Shown here in pieces: positions 36,917-47,470 of a stretch of DNA of 64,000 nucleotides. The notes beneath the pieces were generated by a model. The model made no database searches, was not told the DNA's origin, and saw only the letters and a program-made list of their open reading frames with translations. Position numbers and translations under genes: made by a program. The stretch is from Brachionus manjavacas (Eukaryota > Rotifera > Eurotatoria > Ploima > Brachionidae), in NCBI GenBank assembly GCA_019054805.1, contig JAHQIY010000010.1, forward strand, positions 3,145,501 to 3,209,500. The letters run 5' to 3'. Within the stretch, counting starts at the first letter, position 1. The number at the start of each line of letters is the position of its first letter.

Positions 36917-39886
36917 ATATCGATTATGTCCGGACCCGACATCAGAAGACGTGAAAAAGCTGTGCGTTTCGTTGCGCAAAAACGCCAAAGAAGAACGCGT
37001 CCTGTTCCACTACAACGGACACGGCGTGCCGCGTCCAACAGTCAACGGCGAAATCTGGGTCTTCAACAAAGAATTCACTCAATACATACCTCTGTCTCTT
37101 TACGAAGTGCAGACATGGATGGGCACACCGTCCATTTACGTGTGGGAATGCTCGAATGCGGGCCTGGTCGTGCAGTCATTTCTGAGCTTCGAGAGCGACC
37201 GCGAGGCCGAGTTCAAGAAGCAAATGGAAGAGTCGGAGAGCGGAAGCTCGTGCGCCTCCGTGCCCAACTTCAAAGACTCGATTCATCTGGCGGCCTGCTC
37301 GGCCACCCAGCTCCTGCCCCAGCATCCCGACCTGCCCGTCGACCTCTTCACCTCGTGCCTCACCACGCCGATCAAAACCGCCCTCTACTGGTACGTCACC
37401 CAAAAGCACTCGTGTCAACTCATACCCGGCCTCACTCTCGACCTGTTGGAAAAAATACCCGGCCAAATAAGCGACCGACGCACCATGATGGGCGAACTCA
37501 ACTGGATATTCACGGCCATCACCGACACCATCGCCTGGAACCTGCTCGACTCCGACCTATTCCAAAAGCTCTTTCGCCAAGACCTGCTAGTCGCCAGCCT
37601 GTTCCGCAACTTTCTGCTCGCCGAGCGCATCATCAAGTCATTCGACTGCACGCCGGTCTCCCACCCGGCGCTGCCGGCCACCAGCGAGCACCCCCTGTGG
37701 CAGAGCTGGGACCTCGCTCTGGACATGTGCATCAGCCAACTGCCGCACTTGTTCGACGCAAGCGGCAGCCAAACGGGCGACTTTGTCTCGTGCGGCTTCT
37801 TCACCCAGCAGATTGAAATATTCGAGCTGTGGCTCAAGTTGAACGTGAGCTCGGAGAGAGCGCCCGAGCAGCTGCCAGTCGTGCTCCAGGTCCTGCTCAG
37901 CCAGCAGCACCGGCTCAAGGCGCTCGAGCTGCTCGCCAAATTCATCGACTTGGGCGCATGGGCAGTCTCGGCGGCCCTCTCTGTAGGCATCTTTCCCTAC
38001 GTGCTCAAGCTGCTGACCACCCAGCCCAAGGAGCTGCGGCCGCTGCTCACGTTCATATGGGCGAAGATTTTGGCCGTGGACCGGTCGTGTCAGGCCGAGC
38101 TCGTCAAAGACAACGGCCACGTCTACTTCATTCAAATGCTGTCCGAGAGCGACGTAGAGCCCGACCAAAAGGTCTACTCGGCGTTTGTTCTCTCGTCGCT
38201 GGTGCACAACTATCCGATCGGACAAAAGAGCGCCAAACAAAGCCACTTGATAGCGGCGTGCTCGTTTCTGCTCACTGACGAGAGCTCGCGCGACTATGCG
38301 CACACGCTGCTGCGCAAGTGGGTCTGCATTTGTCTGGGCCTGTGTTGGATCAAGTATCCGGAGGCCAGGTGGGAGGGCGTGCGCAACAACGCGCATTTGT
38401 TGCTCAAAAAGTTGGTCGGTGACCCGGAGGCGGAAGTGCGCGCCGCCGCCGTCTTCGCTCTCGGCACCTACATTGATGCCGGACACGGCAAAGAGGGCAC
38501 GTTCGAACAGGCCATCGAAATCGACTCCCAAATAGTCAACTCTCTCATCAAAAGCTACGATTGTGTGTTTTTGGTGCGCAAGGAGTTGATCGTAGCGCTG
38601 CACAGCTACATTAATCGATTTTGTAGCGAGCCGGCGGATTGTGGCAAGCAAACAAAGATCGTGTTCGCCAAAGCGGTGGCCACCCTGTTCGAAATGCAGA
38701 GCGATCCGTATCCGGAGTGTGCGGCACTGGCTCAGCGAGTTCTTAGAAAAAACCAGCACTTGATCAACAAATTTGAGAATTTGAAGAAAATGAGCGAAGC
38801 GGGCACGGCGGCCGGCGAAACAGACGAGGCCGATCTGGACACAGGCCTAGTCGCCTGGTCGTCCAACTACTTTCTCAGACCGCTGTTGGCCTCGCACGGA
38901 CCCGACCGCCACCAGCCGTTGCCCGTCAATCGACACGTCGATCTGTACTCGAGCGAAAAGCTCGACCAGCACTGCAAGTTATTGTACAACTATAAGACGC
39001 GTCGCACGCCCGTCCAATGGACCCAGCCGGCTCAAATGGAAGAGCTGCTCCAAATACACCACCAGCCCTATCCCATTCACGTCAAATTCAATCCCAACAA
39101 CGAGCAAATCTTTGTTGCCGACATTCAAAACAACGTGACTGTGTACGACAGTGCCAATCGGACAAAATTGTTGTCGTTCTCTAGTAGTCGCAAGCCGGCC
39201 ATCATACGCTCCTTCAAGCTCATAAATACGCAGCACGAGCCGATTATTTTGACGGGCAGCGACGACTTGGCAGTCAAGTTTTTCAAGCCCGACCTGCACA
39301 ACCTCAAGCAGACCCAGCTGATCACGGCCTTCACGGCCTTCAACTCGGTGAGAGAGTCGACCATCGAGGCCGGCCTGATAGTCGAGTGGGACGAGGCCAA
39401 CGAGGTGCTGATGTGTGCCGGCGACACCAACTATATCCGCGTGTGGGACATGAACAAAGAGCTGTACAAGGATTATTTGACCGAGCTGAAGAGCTGTGTG
39501 AGCAGTTTGTCGTGTGGCGATAGTTTCACGATAGCGGGCTTTGGCAACGGATGCGTAAAGTTGTTCGACTTTAGGAGCCCGAGCGGGGCCATTGGTATTG
39601 TGCACAGTGATTCGGTGAGTTCGTTCATGTCCTCGACGCCTGTCATTCACCGCACCAACAGCATGTACGAGTCCAAGTACTCCTATTCCAACAAGTTGTA
39701 TGCACACAATTCCTTTGTGCTCAAGACCAGCGTTCATGTGCAGGAGAACACGCTGGTATCGAGCGGTGTCTTGGGCGACATCACCGTCTACGATTTGAGA
39801 TACATGAAAAAGGCCATTGACAAGTCGTTCAACAACGAGAAGGCATCTGCTCTAGAGTGTCATCCTGCCAACAGGCTCATTGCTGT
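36917..39886 (+). CDS. RPTOR: RPTOR (Raptor) exon 2: RNC core, HEAT repeats, most of WD40
   Basis: Raptor is the mTORC1 subunit that recruits TOS-motif substrates and binds Rag GTPases on the lysosome. This 2,970-bp exon encodes residues ~216-1206. It continues the caspase-like RNC domain with HYNGHGVPRP at ~245-254 and ECSNAG at ~292-297. The armadillo/HEAT region follows (RKWVCICLGLCWIKYPEARW, VRAAAVFALGTYI). After a linker of roughly 80 residues, WD40 blades begin at KFNPNNEQIFVADIQN. The joins are acceptor CAG at 36916 and donor GTAAGT at 39887. Exons 1-3 sum to 3,840 bp, a 1,279-residue protein; human Raptor is 1,335. The exon is strikingly GC-rich against AT-rich introns. Long antisense ORFs here are composition artefacts. 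Confidence 0.96.
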
Positions 39887-39914
39887 GTAAGTTGCTTAGT
39901 TCAAAAATTAAATA

Positions 39915-40090
39915 CAGTAAGGATTTGCTTCGAGGATTTTACGATAATTTACGTTAAATAACGTAAAATAACAGATTTTGAAATATTCCAAAAAAAAGCT
40001 AGATTTTGGCTCTTTTTTAAATTTTTTTAAGAAAAAAATTTACGTCAAATTTGGTAAAAAAATAGTCAAAAAAAGGAAAAATTCGGAAAG
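39915..40090 (+). repeat. Tc1-type element terminus
   Basis: The sequence CAGTAAGGATTTGCTTCGAG follows a TA and matches, at ~23 of 29 positions, the complement of the terminus at 36878. It is followed by TTACGT-rich subterminal sequence. The far end is unidentified, so this is a partial or solo end. Confidence 0.55.
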
Positions 40091-40179
40091 GTCTAATTTA
40101 TTAAACTTAAATTATAGAAATTTTTAGCTTTTTAAAACAAAGATGAATTCAGGACTTTACTGGGACATGTTGACTGAAT

Positions 40180-41077
40180 CAGAGTTTTTTAAAAGTCTAA
40201 AATTAAAGTCCAAGTCCGGACTTTAAATTTTTTTTTTTTAATCCAAGTCACTCCACATAAACGAGAAAACAGGAAAATTTATTTGATTAATTTGTAAATG
40301 GAGAAAAAATTGACTTTGGTTTCTCGGAACATCGAGTCAACAAGATCTAGACAATTTATTATTTTTAAATAATTTAAGAATTTTCTAGGGCTTAAATTTT
40401 TTGGGGGTGATAGAATCAATTTTTTTAAGATGACAAAAATAACTAAGAGTGGTGACTAATTTAAACTATTTTAGCTGACTATAAAAAACTAATTATTCTG
40501 ACAAAAAAAACTAAACGACTGACAAATATATATATTGAGATGACTTTATAATAATTTAGCACTGACAAAATATAACTTATTTTATTTAGCTCTAATTAAG
40601 CTATTTAATAATGTAATTATCTAAGATTGTAAGAATGAACTTAAATTGTGACGTTTTCTCATAGTTGACTCTAGCTAGATGATGAGATTTGGACAAAATG
40701 GTTTGTCATAATCGTCTGGAACTTCCTTCCGATTTTGGTGCTATAGTTCAAGATTTTGATTTTTATTGTCACTTCAAAATCATTAATTTATTGTAAAAAT
40801 AATTAATTAGTCAACAAAGTATTTTTGTCAGTCAATTAATTTATTTGGTTATCAAAACAGCATCATATGTAGTTTTTTTTGTCAGTAGATTTAGTCTTTT
40901 TTGTCAGTAAAATTTAATTTTTTTTGTCAGTCCATTAATTGATGGCCATTTTTTATTCATCGTGAAAATAAAAATATAAGTCTTTGAGTCGGACTTTTGA
41001 AAAAAAAGGTTTTTGGACCTTTAAAAAAAGTCCGGACTTGGACTTGACTCAAGACTTGTGAGTTTTAAACATCTCTA
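40180..41077. mobile_element. hAT-like non-autonomous element (candidate)
   Basis: The ends are inverted. The left end starts CAGAGTTTTTTAAAAGTC; the complement of the right end starts TAGAGATGTTTAAAACTC. Each is followed by AAGTCCAAGTCCGGACTTT. The interior repeats TTGTCAGT motifs and has no transposase. The ~0.9-kb size and CAGAG-type ends suggest a hAT MITE. I did not find an 8-bp target duplication, which lowers confidence. Confidence 0.5.
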
Positions 41078-41499
41078 CAATATAAACATTTATATAAAAA
41101 AAAATTTGTTTTTGAACTGCATGATGAAAACGATCCGAAACACATATTTGATATTTGTATAAATTTTTGAAACTAATTACATAAAATGAGTATAAACTTT
41201 ATTTAATTGATTGATTGGAATTTATTATTTTGAATGCTAGATACTTTTGAAATTGATAATCTATTAATTGAAAAAATCTTAAATAATGAATAAAAAAGAA
41301 ATACAAGGGTTTCCATATTATTGTAATTGATTCCTAAGAATATTTTTATTTTATATTTTTTATTAACAATCTTCAAAGGTTTTTTTTATTCTAGGTTAAT
41401 AGATTGCTTCATTTTTACGATTTTATTTATGTTTTTTTTTCGTTCTAGTTATCTAATAATTTAAGGTTGTTCCGGAGTGAAAAAATTGAGCTAATTTTA

Positions 41500-41933
41500 C
41501 AAATTATGAAAATTAATATTTAAACATTATTTACAAAATAAATTTTATTTTCTAGCTTTTTTTAAAATAAAGAAAAGATTCAGAATTACTTTAAGTAGTA
41601 GCGTAATCCGAAAATATAGATATAAACTAGGTAATTTATTTTCATCTAAAAATATTTTATAAAATAAAAAATAAATAATATTTTTTAAAATAAAATTTTA
41701 TTTTCTAGCTTTTTTTGCATTTAAGCTAACGATAACGATATCCTTTAAAAAATAATATTTATTTTTTATTTTATAAAATATTTTTAGATGAAAATAAATT
41801 ACCTGGTTTACATCTATATTTTCGGATTACACTACTACTTAAAGTTATTCTGAATCTTTTCTTTATTTTAAAAGAAGCTAGAAAATAAAATTTATTCTGT
41901 AAATAATGTTTAAATATTAATTTTCATAATTTG
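41500..41933. mobile_element. Foldback element / MITE with ~190-bp arms
   Basis: The arms 41500-41689 and 41744-41933 are near-perfect inverted repeats, with only about seven to ten mismatches by eye. They surround a ~54-bp centre that includes TTTTATTTTCTAGCTTTTTT, itself a repeat of an arm segment. No coding capacity is present. As RNA it would form a long hairpin inside the RPTOR pre-mRNA. Confidence 0.88.
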
Positions 41934-42344
41934 TTTAAAAAAATTGAATGAAATAATAAAAAATTCATTTTTTTCTTTTTGTTGAATTTTTACCATTTTT
42001 TACCATATTCTTATCGTCTAGTTTGTCAAGAATAAGAACAGTTGACTTAGTTTCATTTACGTAAATTCTTAGTATCTCATCCCTAACATTTGGATTTAAA
42101 CGTTGATCATCAAATTGTAATTCACATTTACTTTCAGGATTATGTTTATCTGTTTACATATGCAGAGTGCATTTTTGTGAATCTTGGTGCAAGAGCAAAT
42201 ACATTTGAACTGGGCAATTACCTTTACTACCTTGTGAATAACATGAAAATCGTCTTTTTTCGTCCAATTTAGCTATCATTAATTAATTTTTTTTATTAGT
42301 AGTTAAAAAAAATTTAATAGCAGAAGAAAAAAATTGAGTCTACC

Positions 42345-42990
42345 TTTTCAACACAATAAAATAACCATTTAACACAATTTCAAAACGCTCAGCACAAAAT
42401 GATTTCTTCTCAACACAAAAATTAAAATTTGAAAAAAATTACTTTTAGCACAAAAATAAAATAAATGCATTCAACACAAAAATTAATGGCTTGTTGGGAA
42501 AATTTAAAAAAATTTATTCAACAACTTATTTATTCAAGAACCGTTATAAAGTTGAGCTCAACAGTAAGAAATGTTCTTGCAAGTTTTTCACTAAATTAGG
42601 ATATTATGCACATTTATTGGCATTAAAAGAACTGTTTAAAAAAAGGACAAATTTGTCAATAAGCCTAAAAGAGGTAGAGCAAAAAATGCGCAAACTGGTT
42701 TTCTAGAGACTAATTTTTTTTAAAATTTCTTTTCTTTAAGCTTCGAAATTTACTTGATTTACCTAACATCCACTTATAAATATCATTAAATAAAATTTAA
42801 AATTAAAAAAAAAATTATTTAATTGTAAATATTTTTGTGTTGAAAAAAAATCTCCTTTAAGAATTATTTTCAAACATAATTTTTTAGTGTTAAATGTTTT
42901 TTTTTTAAATATAATTTTTTGTGCTGAGAAGAAATCGAATTGTGTTGAATTTTTTTTTCATTGTGCTAATCAGAAATTGATTGTGCTGAA
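42345..42990. mobile_element. Mutator-like (MULE) relic with iterated subterminal repeats
   Basis: The left 130 bp (42346-42490) and right 160 bp (42830-42990) are inverted with respect to each other. Each is built of repeated CAACACAA / CAGCACAA / TAACACAA octamers. Between them the plus-strand frame 42491-42706 encodes KKCSCKFFTKLGYYAHLLAL, a SWIM-type zinc finger (CXC-Xn-CXH) with its third ligand changed to Tyr. The SWIM finger is the hallmark C-terminal domain of MULE transposases. The rest of the transposase is gone. Confidence 0.65.
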
Positions 42991-43154
42991 ATAATATTCC
43001 CAAAAAAAATTTACGGAGAAAGAAATAGATCTCTTTTTAAATCTCAATATTTTTTTATTATCAATGTCAAATATTTCGAGCTAATATTAGATTAAAAAAA
43101 AAATTAAAAATGCAAAAATAAAATCCAACAAAATTAGAAAAAAATAAAGTTAAT

Positions 43155-43230
43155 TAAACACGAAATAATTTATTTATCAATTTGTTTATCTGTGCCGAGT
43201 TAAAGCTACCTCTGATTAAAAATAGAATTA
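43155..43230 (-). repeat. Orphan Jockey-like LINE 3' tail
   Basis: The plus strand ATCTGTGCCGAGTTAAAGCT, followed by A-rich sequence, matches the family 3' tail in minus orientation. No coding region is attached. Confidence 0.55.
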
Positions 43231-43623
43231 ATTAAAAAAATAGTAAAAAAATCTAAGATAAATTGAACAAAGTTGCTACACTTTTAAGTACAGTTTAAAA
43301 ATGAAAAAAAAAAGAACAGAATATACTAATAGGAAATAAATTTCATTATTTGAATTTATGGGTTTTTTTTTATTATTTAGTCAAATAATCAATAATATTG
43401 AATTAAAAAAATTGTTAGATTATTTTTGCGGCCAAGGCCCAAAAAAATTTCAAAATAAAATTTTGTAAAATAAAATTAAATGACAAACTCAATTATTCTT
43501 AATGACAAAATAATTTTTTTAATTGACTAAGAAAAATTTACAAAAAGACCCAAAATTTAAAAAAAGTTAATCATTACTTTAAATTTCTTTCAAGATATTT
43601 TTAATTTTATTTTACTTTTTTAG

Positions 43624-43846
43624 GGCGAACAGCACCAAACAAAATGAGTCGATAAAAATTTACAATTTTGAAGGAGCTGAATTGAGTTGTATCAAGCATA
43701 GAGAAGGTTTTATGGGCAAGCGATTGTCAACGGTGTCTTGCATTGATTGGAATCCGAACTCTAACGAAATTCTTTTCGGCAGCTTCGATAATTTGATAAC
43801 TGTCTTTCGTAAAAAAGATAATCAACATTTGAACAATCTTTACTAA
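43624..43846 (+). CDS. RPTOR: RPTOR (Raptor) exon 3: last WD40 blade
   Basis: This exon encodes the final 73 residues, including IKIYNFEGAELSCIKHREGF, MGKRLSTVSCIDWNPNS and a terminal blade ending NLITVFRKK. It corresponds to the human Raptor end with its DGFMGQR block. TAA lies at 43844-43846 in the spliced frame. A candidate poly(A) signal AATAAA is at 44058-44063. Composition is more AT-rich than exon 2. Confidence 0.9.
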
Positions 43847-45484
43847 GAGCTCAATCATTTATCTTTATTTGTATATATGATCCAGATTATTTTATTTTTG
43901 TTGGTCTTACGTAGACTGGTCAAGTTATTTTTCAAACTTCAATTGTTATAAAAGACTCTAATTTTCAGTAAATCTATTGAAATATTTTGTCATTTAAGAA
44001 GTATAATTTTATGTTTTTTTTGTTACTATTTTATTCATTCTTTATATAATATTGGTTAATAAAACATGAAAATCAATTAAATTAAAGCTAAAACTATTTT
44101 TTTATTATTAATTCTAAATTTTTTGGGTCATGTCGACTAGGTGATCAAGTGTTGACAAAATTAATTAAATTAAATGTGATCATTCAAAATTGATCATATT
44201 TTTTATGATCAAAAACTTTCAACCAGATGACTTGACTAAATTTTTTTTTTAAATAAAATTAATTATTGAAAGAATTAAAAAAATTTTCAAATTTTCAAAA
44301 AAATAAAATTATTTTTGACCTCAAATATACAGGATATGATAAAAACTTTTTTTTTTAACAATTTGAATGCGAAATTTCACTTTATTTAAAATCCAAAAAA
44401 AAATAGTAAAAATATTATTTATTTTTAATTTATTATTTGAAATAAATTTCTACCATCCAGTGCTTTACTTTGGCATTTATTATTATTTTATCTAGTCCGC
44501 CAATTTTTAAGATTTTTTGTCGTTTAATTAAGAACAAACAATGCTAACCGACTGGACTCGAAAATAATTCAAAAAAATTCATTAAACATTCTAAAGCTGA
44601 ATGTGTTTCCAGCAGTCAAAACACCGGTGGATGGTATCAGATGAAAGGGTTAGTTTTAATTTAAACATTAAAATGTTAAATTTTTTTAGCAAAATTTTTG
44701 TTTTTTTATTATACAAAATTAAATTAAATTTAAATTTTATTTTTGAATAAATGAAGTGTCAATCGGTCTTTTATGGACAGGGGCACTAGCCTGTTGAAAA
44801 ACCTTGAAACTTGAAAAAAGCATCAGCTTTAACCCGAAATTCTGTTGTTCCTATGTTTGATTTTATTATGAATCAATGCAAATTAATGTCCAACAAGCTC
44901 TTATTGAAAATCAATTACAAGCTACAAATATATTGCTTGAGTTTCAAGTAGATACTGTATTGGCAAGTATTGATAATCGATCAGCAGAAAAAAAGAGAGG
45001 ACGTCCAAAAAATAGTAACACAAGAAAAAAGTGTTTTACAACCATTTAAAAAAGCAAAAAGTTATCCAAAAAAAAATTATTAATGATAATAATAAAAAAA
45101 TAAATTATAGATTATTTAGAAAATATAATTAATTTTTTTTCTTAAATTTTGTTAATTTAAATTTTTAAATTTTATGTTTTTGGTTTTAAATAATTATTTT
45201 TTGGTACTAATTTAAATAAAAGCAGTATATGATCTAGTTTAAAGGCCAAGATCTAATGGGAGCCAAAATTTATTCTGATCTGGTTTTTAAACAAAAAATA
45301 AAGAGTTATTAAAGATTGATCAAAATGTTCCACGAACGCTACAGCACCATAAAAAATGACATTTTTAGATAAGTTGGATCTTTTTATTTGCTTTAAAATT
45401 GAATGCTTTAAAAGCATTACTATGCCAAATTTTTTACAACAAGATTTAATGCATTTCTTTTCATTCTTAAATAAGCTTATATTA
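43847..45484. other. AT-rich intergenic DNA with an AT-hook-like ORF relic
   Basis: At ~44880-45050 the plus strand encodes a peptide with VQQALIENQLQATNILLEF followed by KKRGRPKNSNTRKK. The basic part is an AT-hook-like motif frequent in transposon proteins. The frame is closed by stops on both sides. Nothing else was recognised. Confidence 0.35.
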
Positions 45485-46415
45485 TCTTGCTGAAGTGGTT
45501 TTGCTGTATCCCTGTTGTGACCTTTCCGTCAGCTTTCAGCATTTCTGCTGTGACTTCGTCAATGCCCAAGGCTATACAGCAGATTCTATTTCTTGTTGGC
45601 TATTCACTTCTATGTCAAAATCAGTGCTAGCTGGTTCAGGTTGTAAAGACTCTATAGGTTCTGGTCTATTTAGAACTTCCCTAAAGTGCCTGCTCAACCT
45701 TGTTCAATCTATCTTTGTACCTGCTCTCTTTCAATTGTTAAGTTAAGACCTTCTTCGCTAATGTTCTTTTCTGATATTAGCACCAGATCGTTCTCAAAGT
45801 CTAAGTCTTTAAGCTTTGCTGTTAATCCTCATTGTAAACCCCTAGCACTGGCAGTTGTTTTCTTCATGGCATAGTCGATCAATATTAGGAATAGTGTCGG
45901 ACAGAGAACGCACCCTTGTCTGACTTCTGTACACACTTTGAAGCTCTCAGGTTCATGGATTGACAAATTTTTTCTGTGTATTTTGAGTTGATTTATGAAT
46001 ACTTTATTACCTAGCATAAACAGTGAGTTTACGGAATCACGTTAATTAGAATAAGAGAGGAATTCTTTATATTTGTTTTATTAACAAGAAACAATGCTAA
46101 GGCTTACTAAAAAAAGGACACAAAAGGACAGAATATTCGCCTCACCAAGTAAAGTACGCGAAAGGACCAAAAAGAATATTTAAAAGATAATAAGCTCATT
46201 TTACAAAAGCTCCTCAAATTGTCCTTTTTCCAGAATCACGCTTTACGATGTACCTAAGACGATGCTTTACGATGTATTTATGATGTACCTAAGTGCAAAT
46301 ATCTGGTCTATGCATCCTGTACCCCGTCTAAATCCTGCTTGTTCTTCTATAAGTATACCATCCAAAGAGTTCCTGATTCTTTTCAGAAATATGCTGCAGA
46401 ACGCACATAGACATT
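45485..46415 (-). mobile_element. RTE-like LINE RT fragments, permuted order
   Basis: The minus strand from 46415 reads SLDGILIEEQAGFRRG, then (46017-45833) ESFKVCTEVRQGCVLCPTLF. A mutated catalytic box follows (DLDFENDLVL where FADD is expected). Below ~45720 it reads REVLNRPEPIESLQPEP and EVTAEMLKAD-like residues, which in intact elements lie upstream of the AGFRRG block. The pieces are therefore in a non-native order. Stops and frameshifts abound. Confidence 0.7.
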
Positions 46416-47470
46416 AAGAACAGACTTGCTAAAGCAAAGAGTGCCTTTGCTAGACTTCGACCTAGAAAAATGGAAATCAACCAGCTACAGTAAGGAAACA
46501 AAACTTATACTGTAGTAAAACCAGCAGTGATGTACGGTAGCGAATGTTAGGAGATGTGTAGATCTGAAAAAGACAAACTCAGAGCCATTTAGCCAATGTA
46601 TTAAGAAGGCTGTTAATTACCAATACTTCGAAAATAATCACTTTCTGTTACAATAAACTAAAATTAGATAAAAAAGTTAATTTTGATAAATTGATTTCAT
46701 TTCAATCCGCTTTAAAAAACAATTTAAAACAATTTAAAAGTTCAGATTGGTCAAGCAGTAGATACAATTGTTGTGATATAGCGACATCTTTGTCGATATC
46801 ACTGGAAAGTTAATTAACTTAACCATGAGCGTTTAAGTTAACAAGGAGCATAAATAGCTGCTCCAATACGTCATACGACAAGTTCGGATAGACCGGCCCA
46901 AGGGTACTAATGTAAACATTACACTTGTTGTAATTTTTTCAAGAATTATAATTGCTCTCAGTAAACCAGTAAACCAAAAGATTTAAGCATTGCCATTGAA
47001 GTTTATAAAGACAGCAGTTTTTCCATAAGCAAAAGCTAGAAGACCAACTAAAGCAAAAGTATGCCTAGCTAAGTGTTAAGTAAATTTTTTTGTGCAAATT
47101 TTTACTTTTTCAAAAAATAGTAATTAATCTCAACGGAAAGAAATTGTTTTCTAAATAAAATATACAACTAATAACCTTCGACAGTAAACTAAGTAATTTC
47201 AACATGAAGGTAATATTTTTTCTATTAAGAATAAAAGACTGCAATGGCCTGGGCAAGTACTAAGAATGAAAGAAACACGAATATCTAAAATAGCCCTTCA
47301 ATGGACACCTAAGGGCGACATAAGGTAGAACGACAAGTAGTAACATGGAGGTCAGCAATCACCAAAGAGCTGATCGAAATGGGGATGACATGGTGAGAAG
47401 CAAGGGTAAAGTCAAAAGACTTGAGTGGAAATCAAAAGTACTGACCCTGTGCCCCACAAAGAGTGAATAA
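46404..47470 (+). mobile_element. RTE-like LINE C-terminal part, inverted relative to its RT part
   Basis: The plus strand at 46404-46625 encodes NRLAKAKSAFARLRP and KPAVMYGSE, the segment following the RT domain. After a ~550-bp interruption it resumes at 47195-47470 with RLQWPGQVLRMKETRISKIA and ends in an A-run. The interruption contains the 150-bp hairpin repeat (46772-46922). The end is homologous to 31760-32145. Confidence 0.7.
46772..46922 (-). repeat. 150-bp dispersed repeat with internal hairpin (copy B)
   Basis: This is the inverted counterpart of 25895-26044, keeping the TTAACTTAA / TTAAGTTAA stem. It is flanked here by degraded LINE sequence, so it probably inserted into the LINE. 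Confidence 0.75.

Larger units (their letters stand above)
39887..43623 (+). other. RPTOR: RPTOR intron 2 (3,737 bp), MITE-rich
   Basis: The donor GTAAGT is at 39887 and the acceptor TTTTTAG ends at 43623. GT plus G restores a Val codon and the WD40 frame. It contains a Tc1-type terminus at 39915, a hAT-like element, a 434-bp foldback element, a Mutator-like relic and an orphan LINE tail. Confidence 0.9.

Noticed and set aside
37638-38759. 373-codon antisense ORF across RPTOR exon 2, and similar ones at 38979-39737, 37415-37990 and 36926-37816 (other frames)
   Set aside because: These arise from strong G/C third-position bias in the true RPTOR frame. Their translations are low-complexity and match nothing, while the sense frame is a clear Raptor.
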